Positions 1-6,549 of a stretch of DNA of 18,352 bases are shown piece by piece. The stretch lies in NCBI GenBank assembly GCA_002455655.1, contig DKLF01000013.1, positions 304 through 18,655 on the forward strand, given 5' to 3'. Position 1 is the first letter of the stretch. Every line of letters begins with the position of its first letter. The translations under genes and the position numbers were made by a program. The notes below the pieces were generated by a model. That model was given only the letters and a program-made list of their open reading frames with translations. It did not search any database and was not told the DNA's origin. This stretch comes from Oscillibacter sp. UBA6647 (lineage in GTDB: Bacteria; Bacillota; Clostridia; Oscillospirales; Oscillospiraceae).

Positions 1-857
1 AGCAGCTTTCCGGCGGCCAGCTTCAGGTGGAGGTCTATGACAACAACACGCTGGGCGGCAGCCGCGAGCTGGTGGAGGCCGTTCAGGCGGGTGACATGCA
101 GATGTGCGAAACCAGCCAGTCTATGTACGCCAGCTTTACCGAGGAGCTGATGAGCGTGGGCCTGCCCTTCCTGTTCAAGAACCGTCAGGCTGCCTATGAT
201 TTTTATGACAGCGAGGTGGGCACCCAACTTGCCGAGGCCATCAGGACCCAGACCGGCATCCGCATTGTGGGCTACTTTGAAAATGGCATCCGCCAGCTCA
301 CCAACAGCAAGCGCCCCATCACCAGCCCCGATGACATGAAGGGCCTGAAGATCCGCGTGATGGAGTCCCCCCTGTACATCGACATGTTCACCCAGATGGG
401 CGCAAACCCCATGCCCATGTCCTTTGCCGAGCTGTATACCGCTTTGCAGCAGGGCACCGTGGACGGTCAGGATAACCCCTATGCCATCACGGCCACCAAC
501 GCCTTCTATGAGGTGCAGAAGTATATGACCGACCTGAGCCACACCTTCGACATCACCTGCTTCAGCATCAACGACGAGTTTTATCAGAGCCTGCCCGCCG
601 ACTTGCAGAAGGTGGTTGACGAGGCTGCGAAAGCCGCTGTGGAAGTCAACCGTCAGCAGTCCATCGACAAGGAGCAGGAGTACATCAAGACCATCCAGGA
701 CGGCGGCTGCGAAATCACCTTCCTGACCGACGAGCAGCGCAATGTGTTCCGTGAGGCCACCGCCGGCACCTATGACTTCTTCACCAAGAATTACAACCCC
801 ACCGTGACGCTGGAAACCGTTTTGGCGAAGGCGGATGAGGTCAACGCGGCAAATTAA
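1..857 (+). CDS. dctP: TRAP transporter solute-binding protein DctP, 5' partial
   Basis: This is the extracytoplasmic substrate-binding subunit of a tripartite ATP-independent periplasmic (TRAP) transporter. It captures a carboxylate-bearing solute and delivers it to the DctQ/DctM membrane unit. The reading frame is open from base 3 to the TAA at 855-857, giving about 284 residues. The family is usually 330-350 residues, so the signal peptide and roughly the first 50-60 residues lie outside the window. Family landmarks seen are LKIRVMESP (the arginine that normally contacts the substrate carboxylate), then GANPMPMSFAELYTALQQG followed by TVDGQDNP, and a helical C-terminus. dctQ and dctM follow directly. 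Given the downstream keto-deoxy acid genes, a hexuronate or aldonate is the likely ligand, but that is inference. The family call is very secure; the ligand is not. Confidence 0.95.
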   Translation, partial: QLSGGQLQVEVYDNNTLGGSRELVEAVQAGDMQMCETSQSMYASFTEELMSVGLPFLFKNRQAAYDFYDSEVGTQLAEAIRTQTGIRIVGYFENGIRQLTNSKRPITSPDDMKGLKIRVMESPLYIDMFTQMGANPMPMSFAELYTALQQGTVDGQDNPYAITATNAFYEVQKYMTDLSHTFDITCFSINDEFYQSLPADLQKVVDEAAKAAVEVNRQQSIDKEQEYIKTIQDGGCEITFLTDEQRNVFREATAGTYDFFTKNYNPTVTLETVLAKADEVNAAN

Positions 858-865
858 GGCACATG

Positions 866-897
866 GGTGCGGGCGAAGCGAAGGCTTCGCCCGCACC
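866..897 (+). promoter_or_regulatory. Intercistronic hairpin between dctP and dctQ
   Basis: There is a perfect 14-bp inverted repeat (866-879 and 884-897) with a 4-nt GAAG loop, 8 bases after the dctP stop and just before the dctQ ribosome binding site. No T-tract follows; the next bases are the purine-rich dctQ Shine-Dalgarno region. It is therefore better read as an mRNA-stabilising or partial-attenuation element than a full terminator. Such hairpins after a binding-protein gene are commonly thought to keep the binding protein in excess over the membrane subunits. That role is inferred here. Confidence 0.8.
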
Positions 898-915
898 AAG
901 GAGAAAGGTACGAAT

Positions 916-1401
916 ATGAAAATAGTGTCATTTCTTGACAAGCATCTGGAAGAGGTCCTTTTGGCAATTCTTCTCAGCGTCATGACTCTGATGATCTTTA
1001 TGCAGATCGTGTTTCGCGTATTTGGCTGGCCACTGTCCTGGACGGAGGAGCTGGGCCGGTATATGTTTATCTGGATGATTTATCTGGGCGCCGCCTCGGC
1101 AATTCGCAAGCGCAAGCACATCAGTGTGGAGCTGCTGGATCTGTTTTTGAAGGATAACGGAAAGTTTGTGCTGAACATCATCTCCAACGTGATTTTTATG
1201 ATTTTCGCCGCGATTCTCACCTATTACAGCATCCCCGTGGTTCAGCGTGTCGCCGCGCAGCTTTCTCCCGCCGTCCGGCTGTCCATGGCGATTCCGTACA
1301 GCTCCGTTCTGGTGGGCAGCGCGTTGATGTTGATTCGCCTGATTCAGGATACCATTGCGCGTTTCCGCGAGAGAAAGGAGGCCGTCGGCTCCCATGACTA
1401 A
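916..1401 (+). CDS. dctQ: TRAP transporter small permease subunit DctQ
   Basis: This is the small membrane subunit of the TRAP transporter, which partners the large DctM subunit. The protein is 161 residues, typical for the family. The sequence shows four hydrophobic segments (about residues 14-34, 46-63, 87-108 and 126-146). It has the family block WTEELGRYMFIWMIYLGAAS followed by AIRKRKHI at about 42-69. I chose the ATG at 916 because AAGGAGAAAGG lies just upstream and the hydrophobic N-terminus starts correctly there. The upstream in-frame extension would run through the dctP-dctQ hairpin and does not look like protein. The gene overlaps dctM by 8 nt, which suggests translational coupling. 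Confidence 0.93.
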   Translation: MKIVSFLDKHLEEVLLAILLSVMTLMIFMQIVFRVFGWPLSWTEELGRYMFIWMIYLGAASAIRKRKHISVELLDLFLKDNGKFVLNIISNVIFMIFAAILTYYSIPVVQRVAAQLSPAVRLSMAIPYSSVLVGSALMLIRLIQDTIARFRERKEAVGSHD

Positions 1402-2683
1402 TCTGATTTTATTTGGCTCCTTTGCCATTTTCCTGGCCTTAAAGGTGCCCATTGGCGTTTCCGCCGGTATGTCTCTGGTCATCTACCTGACCACATGCAG
1501 CACCCAGTCCCTCTCCTATCTTGCCACCAATATGTTTACCGCGGTGGACTCCTTCCCTCTGATGGCCATTCCGTTTTTCATTCTGGCGGGCGGCCTGATG
1601 GAAGGCGGCGGCCTGTCCAAGCGGCTTGCCGACCTTGGCTCGGCGGCGGTGGGGCATATTACCGGCGGCTTTGCCGTGGTTACGGTAATTACCTGCATGT
1701 TCTTCGGTGCAATTTCCGGCTCCGGTCCGGCCACGGTGGCCGCCATTGGTGCGGTAATGGTGCCCGCCATGGTGGAGCACGGCTATGACAAGCCCTTCTC
1801 CGTGGCGCTGATTGCCGCTTCCGGCTGTCTGGGTGTGATTGTGCCCCCCAGCATCCCCATGGTGCTTTACGGCGTTTCCACCGGCGCGTCCGTGGGCACG
1901 CTGTTCATGGGCGGCTTTGGTCCGGCGCTCGTTCTGGGCGGCGGACTGTGCGCCCTGAGCATCTACATCTCCAGAAAACGCGGCTACAAGGGCTCCGGCC
2001 AAAAATTTTCCTTCCGCCGTCTGGGGCGCGCCGCGGTGGATGCCATCTGGGCGCTGCTGGTTCCCGTCATCATTCTGGGCGGAATTTACGGCGGCTTTTT
2101 CACCCCCACCGAGGCGGCCGTCATCGCCTGCGTCTACGGCTTGATTGCCGGCGCTCTGATTTACAAAGAGTTGAACTGGGCCAAAATCTATAACTCTCTG
2201 GTTGGCTCCGCCGAAACTGTGGGCACGGTTTTGATCATGGTTGGCACCGGTACTGTGCTGGGCAAGGTTCTGGCGCTGGAGCGCATTCCCGAGGCAATTA
2301 TGACCGGAATGACCTCCCTGACAGACAATAAGTTTGCAATTTTGCTGCTGATTAACGCGGTGCTGCTGGTGGTTGGCATGATTATGGACACAACGCCCGC
2401 CATCCTCATTCTCTCGCCCATACTGTATCCCGTTGCAAAAGAGTTTGGCGTCAGCGTCATTCATTTCGGCCTGATCATGGTCACCAACATGGCCATCGGC
2501 TTTATCACTCCTCCCGTGGGCGTGAACCTGTTCGTGGCTTCCGGCATGACCAAAATGAAGTTTACGGATTTGTGTAAAGCCATCGTACCGTTTATTTTTG
2601 TGATGATTGCCGCGCTGCTGGTCATCACCTATATTCCCGCGGTCACCGAGGCCCTGCCCAGAGCGCTGGGAATGATGGGCTGA
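1394..2683 (+). CDS. dctM: TRAP transporter large permease subunit DctM
   Basis: This is the large membrane subunit that carries the ion-coupled transport path of the TRAP system. The protein is 429 residues, the usual size, and is hydrophobic throughout with about 11-12 membrane segments. Family signatures are visible: FGAISGSGPATVAAIGAVM followed by VPAMVEHGY, then GCLGVIVPPSIPMVLYG, and near the C-terminus FITPPVGVNLFVASGMT. The ATG at 1394 overlaps the end of dctQ and has AAAGGAGG about 11 nt upstream. kduD starts 9 nt after its stop, so the transporter and the catabolic genes appear to share one transcript. Confidence 0.96.
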   Translation: MTNLILFGSFAIFLALKVPIGVSAGMSLVIYLTTCSTQSLSYLATNMFTAVDSFPLMAIPFFILAGGLMEGGGLSKRLADLGSAAVGHITGGFAVVTVITCMFFGAISGSGPATVAAIGAVMVPAMVEHGYDKPFSVALIAASGCLGVIVPPSIPMVLYGVSTGASVGTLFMGGFGPALVLGGGLCALSIYISRKRGYKGSGQKFSFRRLGRAAVDAIWALLVPVIILGGIYGGFFTPTEAAVIACVYGLIAGALIYKELNWAKIYNSLVGSAETVGTVLIMVGTGTVLGKVLALERIPEAIMTGMTSLTDNKFAILLLINAVLLVVGMIMDTTPAILILSPILYPVAKEFGVSVIHFGLIMVTNMAIGFITPPVGVNLFVASGMTKMKFTDLCKAIVPFIFVMIAALLVITYIPAVTEALPRALGMMG

Positions 2684-2692
2684 GGCGCTGGT

Positions 2693-3448
2693 ATGAACGC
2701 TGTATTTGACATTGGGGGAAAACGCGCCATTGTCACCGGCGGCAGCCGGGGCATCGGGTTTTCTCTGGCCAAAACGCTTTATGACGCCGGGGCGAAGGTT
2801 GCAATTACCGGAAGCGGAGACTCCATTCACGCCGCAGCGGCCAAAATCGGCGGGTCGGACCGCATCCGGGGCTTTGTGGGCGATTTTCAGGATTCCCCAG
2901 CTGTGGATGCCTGCTTTCAGGAGGCAAAGGCGTTTTTGGGCGGGGTGGACATTCTGGTCAACAACGCCGGAACCCAGATTCGCCACCCCTGCGAGGATTT
3001 TCCTGTGGAGGATTTTGAGAAGCTGATTCGTGTAAACCTGATTTCCTCCTTTCAGATGGCCCAGCTTTGCGGACGGGAGATGCTGGCGCAGGGCAGTGGA
3101 AAAATCGTCAATATTGCTTCCATGCTCAGCTTTTTTGGCGGTTTCAACGTGCCGGCCTACGCCGCTTCCAAGGGCGGCGTGGCCCAGTTTACAAAGTCGC
3201 TGTCAAACGAATGGGCGGCAAAGGGCATTCAGGTAAACGCCATTGCCCCCGGGTATCTTGCCACAGACAATACCGCTGCAATTCGGGCAAACCCGGCGCG
3301 CAATCAGGAGATTCTAAGCCGGATTCCCGCCGGACGATGGGGCGAGCCGGAGGATCTGACCGGTGCGCTGCTGTTTCTGGTTTCTCCTGCGTCGGATTAT
3401 CTCTCCGGCGTGGTGCTCCCCGTGGACGGGGGATTCATGGGCAGATAA
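2693..3448 (+). CDS. kduD: KduD-like SDR oxidoreductase (2-dehydro-3-deoxy-D-gluconate 5-dehydrogenase)
   Basis: This is a short-chain dehydrogenase/reductase of 251 residues. The nucleotide-binding motif TGGSRGIG is at residues 15-22 and NNAG at 90-93. The catalytic set is N115, S143, Y156 and K160 (YAASK). The stretches IVNIASMLSFFGGFNVP, NEWAAKGIQVNAIAPGYLAT and RIPAGRWGEPEDLTG closely resemble KduD. KduD interconverts 2,5-diketo-3-deoxygluconate and 2-keto-3-deoxygluconate using NAD(H) in uronate breakdown. The product would feed the kinase and aldolase encoded downstream. The start has no strong ribosome binding site; it lies 9 nt after dctM and is probably coupled to it. Gluconate 5-dehydrogenase is the main alternative. 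Confidence 0.85.
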   Translation: MNAVFDIGGKRAIVTGGSRGIGFSLAKTLYDAGAKVAITGSGDSIHAAAAKIGGSDRIRGFVGDFQDSPAVDACFQEAKAFLGGVDILVNNAGTQIRHPCEDFPVEDFEKLIRVNLISSFQMAQLCGREMLAQGSGKIVNIASMLSFFGGFNVPAYAASKGGVAQFTKSLSNEWAAKGIQVNAIAPGYLATDNTAAIRANPARNQEILSRIPAGRWGEPEDLTGALLFLVSPASDYLSGVVLPVDGGFMGR

Positions 3449-3455
3449 AGAATTA

Positions 3456-3516
3456 GGCGGCTGATAAAGCGGACCCACGCCCCCGGCAGCGGGATGGCGC
3501 CGCTGCGTCAGCCGCC
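3456..3516 (+). repeat. Nested inverted repeats after kduD
   Basis: Two inverted repeats are nested. The outer arms are GGCGGCTGA (3456-3464) and TCAGCCGCC (3508-3516), a perfect 9 bp. The inner arms are GCAGCGG (3486-3492) and CCGCTGC (3500-3506), a perfect 7 bp with a 7-nt loop. No T-tract follows, so this is not an intrinsic terminator. It lies exactly between the kduD stop and the uxaA remnant. It could be an mRNA 3'-end stabiliser for the upstream message or the scar of the deletion that removed the front of uxaA. Confidence 0.6.
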
Positions 3517-3520
3517 GCGC

Positions 3521-3770
3521 CCATTTGGAAGAGGAAAAGTGCGAGCCTGAGAATGCATTCCGGCGAACGGACCGCCGATAAAAACAAGAAAAAACGATGG
3601 ACTTTGACGCGGGTGCTTTGCCGGCGCAGTCCGCGGATGAGGCGCTTCAAGGTTATACTCGGCAGTGCTATGGCGCGATTTTGGATACTTGCAACGGCAC
3701 ATACCACACGAGAAACGAAGTGAACGGAGATTATCAGAGGGACATTCTCCGGGACGGCGTGACGCTGTAA
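3521..3770 (+). pseudogene. Decayed C-terminal remnant of an altronate dehydratase (UxaA family)
   Basis: The 350-base gap between kduD and eda holds what looks like the last 80 or so residues of a UxaA-type sugar-acid dehydratase. From 3597 to 3770 a 57-codon frame reads DFDAGALPAQSADEAL near its start and CNGTYHTRNEVNGDYQ near its end, and closes with RDGVTL. Family members have a DFNAG block, an NG..T.NE motif and a terminal GVTL. Just upstream, in another frame, FGRG (3524-3535), a TGA stop (3548-3550) and GPPIKTRKN (3569-3595) resemble the family's FTTGRG...P.IKI..N segment. One frameshift near 3596 joins the two pieces. The enzyme, about 400-500 residues, would make 2-keto-3-deoxygluconate from altronate. 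The catalytic part is gone. The 57-codon frame has no Shine-Dalgarno sequence, so I doubt it is an intact small gene. The family match is from memory. Confidence 0.65.
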
Positions 3771-3798
3771 GCCCGCAAACCGGAGAGAGGAGACGGCT

Positions 3799-4449
3799 AT
3801 GAAAAACACGGCATTGGAAGCAATTATGGAAACGAAGGTCATCGCGATTGTACGGGGGATTCCAAGCACGCAAATCTGCGATTTAGCCGGAGCGATTCTG
3901 GCGGGGGGCCTGCGCTGTCTGGAGGTCACCTTTAATCACAGCAGCAAGGGCGGCATTGAGGAGACATTGCGCTCTATCCGGCTGCTGTCCGAACGCTTTG
4001 GAAATGAAATTGAGGTGGGCGCGGGGACGGTGATGACGGCTGAGGAAGTGAATCTTGCCAAGGAGGCGGGCGCGGGCTATATCATCTCGCCCAATGCCGA
4101 CGAGGCGGTGATCCGGGAAACCCGGCGGCTGGAGCTTGTCTCTATTCCCGGGGCCATGACGGCCACGGAGGCGGCCTGTGCGTGGAGCTGGGGGGCCAAT
4201 ATTGTCAAGCTGTTTCCGGCGGGGATTTTGGGGCCGGAGTATATCAAGGCCCTCCGTGGTCCGCTGGGCCACATTCCCTTCACCGCTGTGGGCGGCGTGA
4301 CCCCGCAGAACACACCGGACTTTCTCCGGGCCGGGTGCGTGGGCGTTGGCGTGGGGGGAAACCTCGTCTCCGCCAAGCTAGTGTCCGAGGGGAAGCTGGA
4401 CGAAATCACCAACACGGCCAGAGCCTATGCGCAAGCCGTCCGGGGGTGA
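3799..4449 (+). CDS. eda: 2-dehydro-3-deoxy-phosphogluconate (KDPG) aldolase
   Basis: This class I aldolase cleaves 2-keto-3-deoxy-6-phosphogluconate to pyruvate and glyceraldehyde 3-phosphate. It may also accept the galactonate epimer. The protein is 216 residues, the family's usual size, with a TIM-barrel layout. The Schiff-base lysine is K137 in ANIVKLFPAG. E42 in the EVTF strand is the expected acid-base residue, and R19 in AIVRG, GAGTV at 74-78 and SPN at 97-99 are the other family landmarks. GGVTPQN forms the phosphate-binding end. The ATG at 3799 has GAGAGGAG about 7 nt upstream. The stop is 4 nt before the kinase start, so the two genes are translated in tandem and give consecutive pathway steps. 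Confidence 0.94.
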   Translation: MKNTALEAIMETKVIAIVRGIPSTQICDLAGAILAGGLRCLEVTFNHSSKGGIEETLRSIRLLSERFGNEIEVGAGTVMTAEEVNLAKEAGAGYIISPNADEAVIRETRRLELVSIPGAMTATEAACAWSWGANIVKLFPAGILGPEYIKALRGPLGHIPFTAVGGVTPQNTPDFLRAGCVGVGVGGNLVSAKLVSEGKLDEITNTARAYAQAVRG

Positions 4450-4453
4450 GCGG

Positions 4454-5455
4454 ATGGAGCGGGGTCTGATTGCGTACTACGACGTTGGAACCAGCAACGT
4501 GCGGATTTTCCTGCTGGACCGGGAAAAGCGGCTGCTGTGCACCCGCCGCAGAACCCTTGGGGCAAAGGACGCGGCCATTGCCGGGTCCAACCGCCCTCTG
4601 CTGGAGGGAATGAAGGCTTTATACGACGAGGCTTTGGCTGAAACGGGCTGGACGGACGGGGAGGTGGAGGCCATCTATGCCTCCGGCATGGCCACGTCGC
4701 CCTATGGGATTTTTGAAATTCCCCATTATCCCGCCCCCGTCACGGCGGAGGAATTTGCTCGGCGGGGGGTCACGCCCTATTGGGAAAGTACCGTCTTCGG
4801 ACGGGAAATCCACCTGATTTCAGGACTGAAAACGGTGGGAACGGACGTGTCCTCCACCAACAACACCCGGGGCGAGGAGATTGAGGTGCTGGGCGTTTTG
4901 CCGGAGCTTGCGGCCCGCTATCCCGGCCGGCAGACGGCGGTGCTTCTCCCCGGGTCCCACACCCATGTGCTGCTGGCAGGACAGGGGCGGCTGACAGGCA
5001 TTTTGTCCACTTTTACCGGTGAGCTGTTTTACGCATTAAAACAGGATACCATTCTCGCGCCGGTGCTGTCGGTGGAGTCGGATAGGCCAAATCCGGTGGC
5101 GGTGGCGCTGGGGCTTGAAAACCTGCGGCGTTATGGCTTCAACCGGGCGCTGTACATCGGTCACGCCATGCGGGTGTTTGAGCGGGAATCTCCCCACTTT
5201 CGCCGCTGCTATTGTGAGGCAGTGGTGTCCGGCGGTGTGATTGAGGCGCTTGACGCCTATTGTGAAGAGCGCTGGACGCAGTGCGACACGGCGGTGGTGG
5301 TGGCAAACCCCTATATGGCGGAGCTGTTCACCCTGCTGCTGGCGGGCAGCCGACGCATTCGCAGCCATTCCATGCTGACGGCAGACGGCGGGAAAAGCTA
5401 TGCGCTGGAGGGCTTGCGCGGTATTTTAAGCATCAGAGAGGGGACGAAACAATGA
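4454..5455 (+). CDS. dgoK: 2-dehydro-3-deoxygalactonokinase (DgoK family)
   Basis: This sugar-acid kinase of 333 residues phosphorylates a 2-keto-3-deoxy acid at C6 to make the aldolase substrate. The N-terminal phosphate-binding motif is YYDVGTSNVRIFLLD (D10). Further DgoK-like blocks are NTRGEE (137-142), LLPGSHTHVLL (164-174) and FTGELFYAL (187-195). This is the DgoK fold rather than the PfkB-type KdgK fold. Since the neighbours are KduD and a UxaA remnant, the real substrate could be 2-keto-3-deoxygluconate rather than the galactonate epimer. I chose the ATG at 4454, which follows GGGGGTGAG. An in-frame ATG at 4427 would add nine unlikely residues inside eda. The end overlaps the next gene by 4 nt (ATGA). 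Confidence 0.85.
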   Translation: MERGLIAYYDVGTSNVRIFLLDREKRLLCTRRRTLGAKDAAIAGSNRPLLEGMKALYDEALAETGWTDGEVEAIYASGMATSPYGIFEIPHYPAPVTAEEFARRGVTPYWESTVFGREIHLISGLKTVGTDVSSTNNTRGEEIEVLGVLPELAARYPGRQTAVLLPGSHTHVLLAGQGRLTGILSTFTGELFYALKQDTILAPVLSVESDRPNPVAVALGLENLRRYGFNRALYIGHAMRVFERESPHFRRCYCEAVVSGGVIEALDAYCEERWTQCDTAVVVANPYMAELFTLLLAGSRRIRSHSMLTADGGKSYALEGLRGILSIREGTKQ

Positions 5456-6405
5456 GTAAAAAGGTTTTGGTGACCTCGCGGTCCTTCGGGTCAATTGATT
5501 CAACGCCAAAGGATATTCTGGAGCAGGGGGGCTGCGCGGTCATCCTGATGGGCAAGGACTTTGACATGGAGCGCTTTGCCAAGACGGTGACGGCGTGCGA
5601 CGCGCTGATTATCGGGGCCCACGACTTTCCCGTGGAGCTGATGAACCGGTGCGAAAAACTGAAGGTAATCTGCAAGCACGGCGCGGGGCTGGACAATCTT
5701 CACTTGGAGGAGGCAAAGGCCCGGGGCATCGCGGTGTGCAACGTTCCCGGCACAAACGCCAACGCGGTGGCGGACCTTACCTTTGGCCTGATGCTCTCCT
5801 GCGCCCGTCATATTTCTCTGGGCGATCGGCGGGTGCGACAGGGGGAGTGGAGGGCTCTGACGGGGAAGGATGTGTACGCCAAGACACTGGGACTTCTGGG
5901 TTTTGGCGCGGTGGCGAGAAACGTGGCCCGACGGGCTGCGGGCTTTTCCATGCGCGTGCTGGCCTATGACCCCTATGTCCGCGCCCTGCCGGAGGGCTTT
6001 GAACACGTAACGCTGTGCGAAAGTGCGGCGGAAGTGATTTCTGGCTGCGAATTTTTGTCAGTTCACCTGCCGCTGACAGAGGAGACACGGGGCATGATCG
6101 GCGCGGCGGAGCTCGCTTCTATGCGCCCCGGCGCGTACGTGATCAATACCGCCCGGGGCGGCATTGTGGATGAAAAAGCGCTGTACGAAGCCCTTGTCTC
6201 CGAGCATCTGTCCGGCGCGGCCATGGACGTCACCGAGGTGGAGCCGATGGATACAGACAACCCGTTGCTGACGCTGGATAATGTGGTGGTCACGCCTCAC
6301 ATCGGCATGTATTCCCGGGAAGCCATCGGTGCGGTAAGCGTCATTTGTGCGGAAAATGTGGCGGCCTGCCTTGGGGGCGGAGAGGTAAAGTTTCGCGTGG
6401 TGTAA
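5452..6405 (+). CDS. NAD-dependent D-2-hydroxyacid dehydrogenase (phosphoglycerate dehydrogenase-like)
   Basis: This member of the D-isomer-specific 2-hydroxyacid dehydrogenase family has 317 residues and no ACT regulatory domain. It has the substrate-binding GAGLDNL (77-83), the nucleotide-binding stretch LLGFGAVARNVA (148-159) and NTARGGIVDE with catalytic R235. E264 in TEVEP and H283 in TPHIG complete the catalytic triad. The third glycine of the usual GxGxxG is alanine (A155), a mild departure. It is the last gene of the sugar-acid operon and overlaps the kinase by ATGA. A role in serine synthesis is less likely than reduction of a glyoxylate, hydroxypyruvate or keto-acid side product of the pathway. 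Substrate assignment is not possible from the sequence. Confidence 0.85.
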   Translation: MSKKVLVTSRSFGSIDSTPKDILEQGGCAVILMGKDFDMERFAKTVTACDALIIGAHDFPVELMNRCEKLKVICKHGAGLDNLHLEEAKARGIAVCNVPGTNANAVADLTFGLMLSCARHISLGDRRVRQGEWRALTGKDVYAKTLGLLGFGAVARNVARRAAGFSMRVLAYDPYVRALPEGFEHVTLCESAAEVISGCEFLSVHLPLTEETRGMIGAAELASMRPGAYVINTARGGIVDEKALYEALVSEHLSGAAMDVTEVEPMDTDNPLLTLDNVVVTPHIGMYSREAIGAVSVICAENVAACLGGGEVKFRVV

Positions 6406-6461
6406 TTTTTGGCGTTTTTTCCATTTTTGTTTGCTCGTTTCGTAAAAATGTCCAGATTTTC

Positions 6462-6490
6462 TTGAAAAATGACGCTGTTTGTGATATAAT
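6462..6490 (+). promoter_or_regulatory. Sigma-A promoter of the sigma-54 activator gene
   Basis: TTGAAA (6462-6467), a 17-bp spacer and TATAAT (6485-6490) form a near-consensus housekeeping promoter, with an extended -10 TG at 6482-6483. Transcription should begin near 6497, about 50 nt before the start codon. It separates the activator gene from the sugar-acid operon, which ends 56 nt upstream without an obvious terminator hairpin. Confidence 0.8.
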
Positions 6491-6549
6491 TTTATAAAGC
6501 CGCAATTGCTGCGCTTGCCGCTCAGCGCGGGAGGAAAGGAGTTGAAGAT

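Noticed and set aside
866..897. Hairpin read as a full transcription terminator
   Set aside because: No T-tract follows on the + strand, and the downstream dctQ lacks a separate promoter, so full termination would silence the transporter.
1439..2986. Long open frame on the - strand opposite dctM and kduD
   Set aside because: It is the antisense shadow of G+C-rich coding sequence. It is rich in His, Gln, Asn and Gly, has no ribosome binding site, and spans two clear genes on the other strand.
3597..3770. The 57-codon frame as an intact small gene
   Set aside because: It has no Shine-Dalgarno sequence and its end matches the UxaA C-terminus; related sequence continues upstream in another frame past a stop.
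6406..6461. T-rich stretch after the hydroxyacid dehydrogenase as an intrinsic terminator
   Set aside because: No stem-loop of useful length precedes the T-runs.
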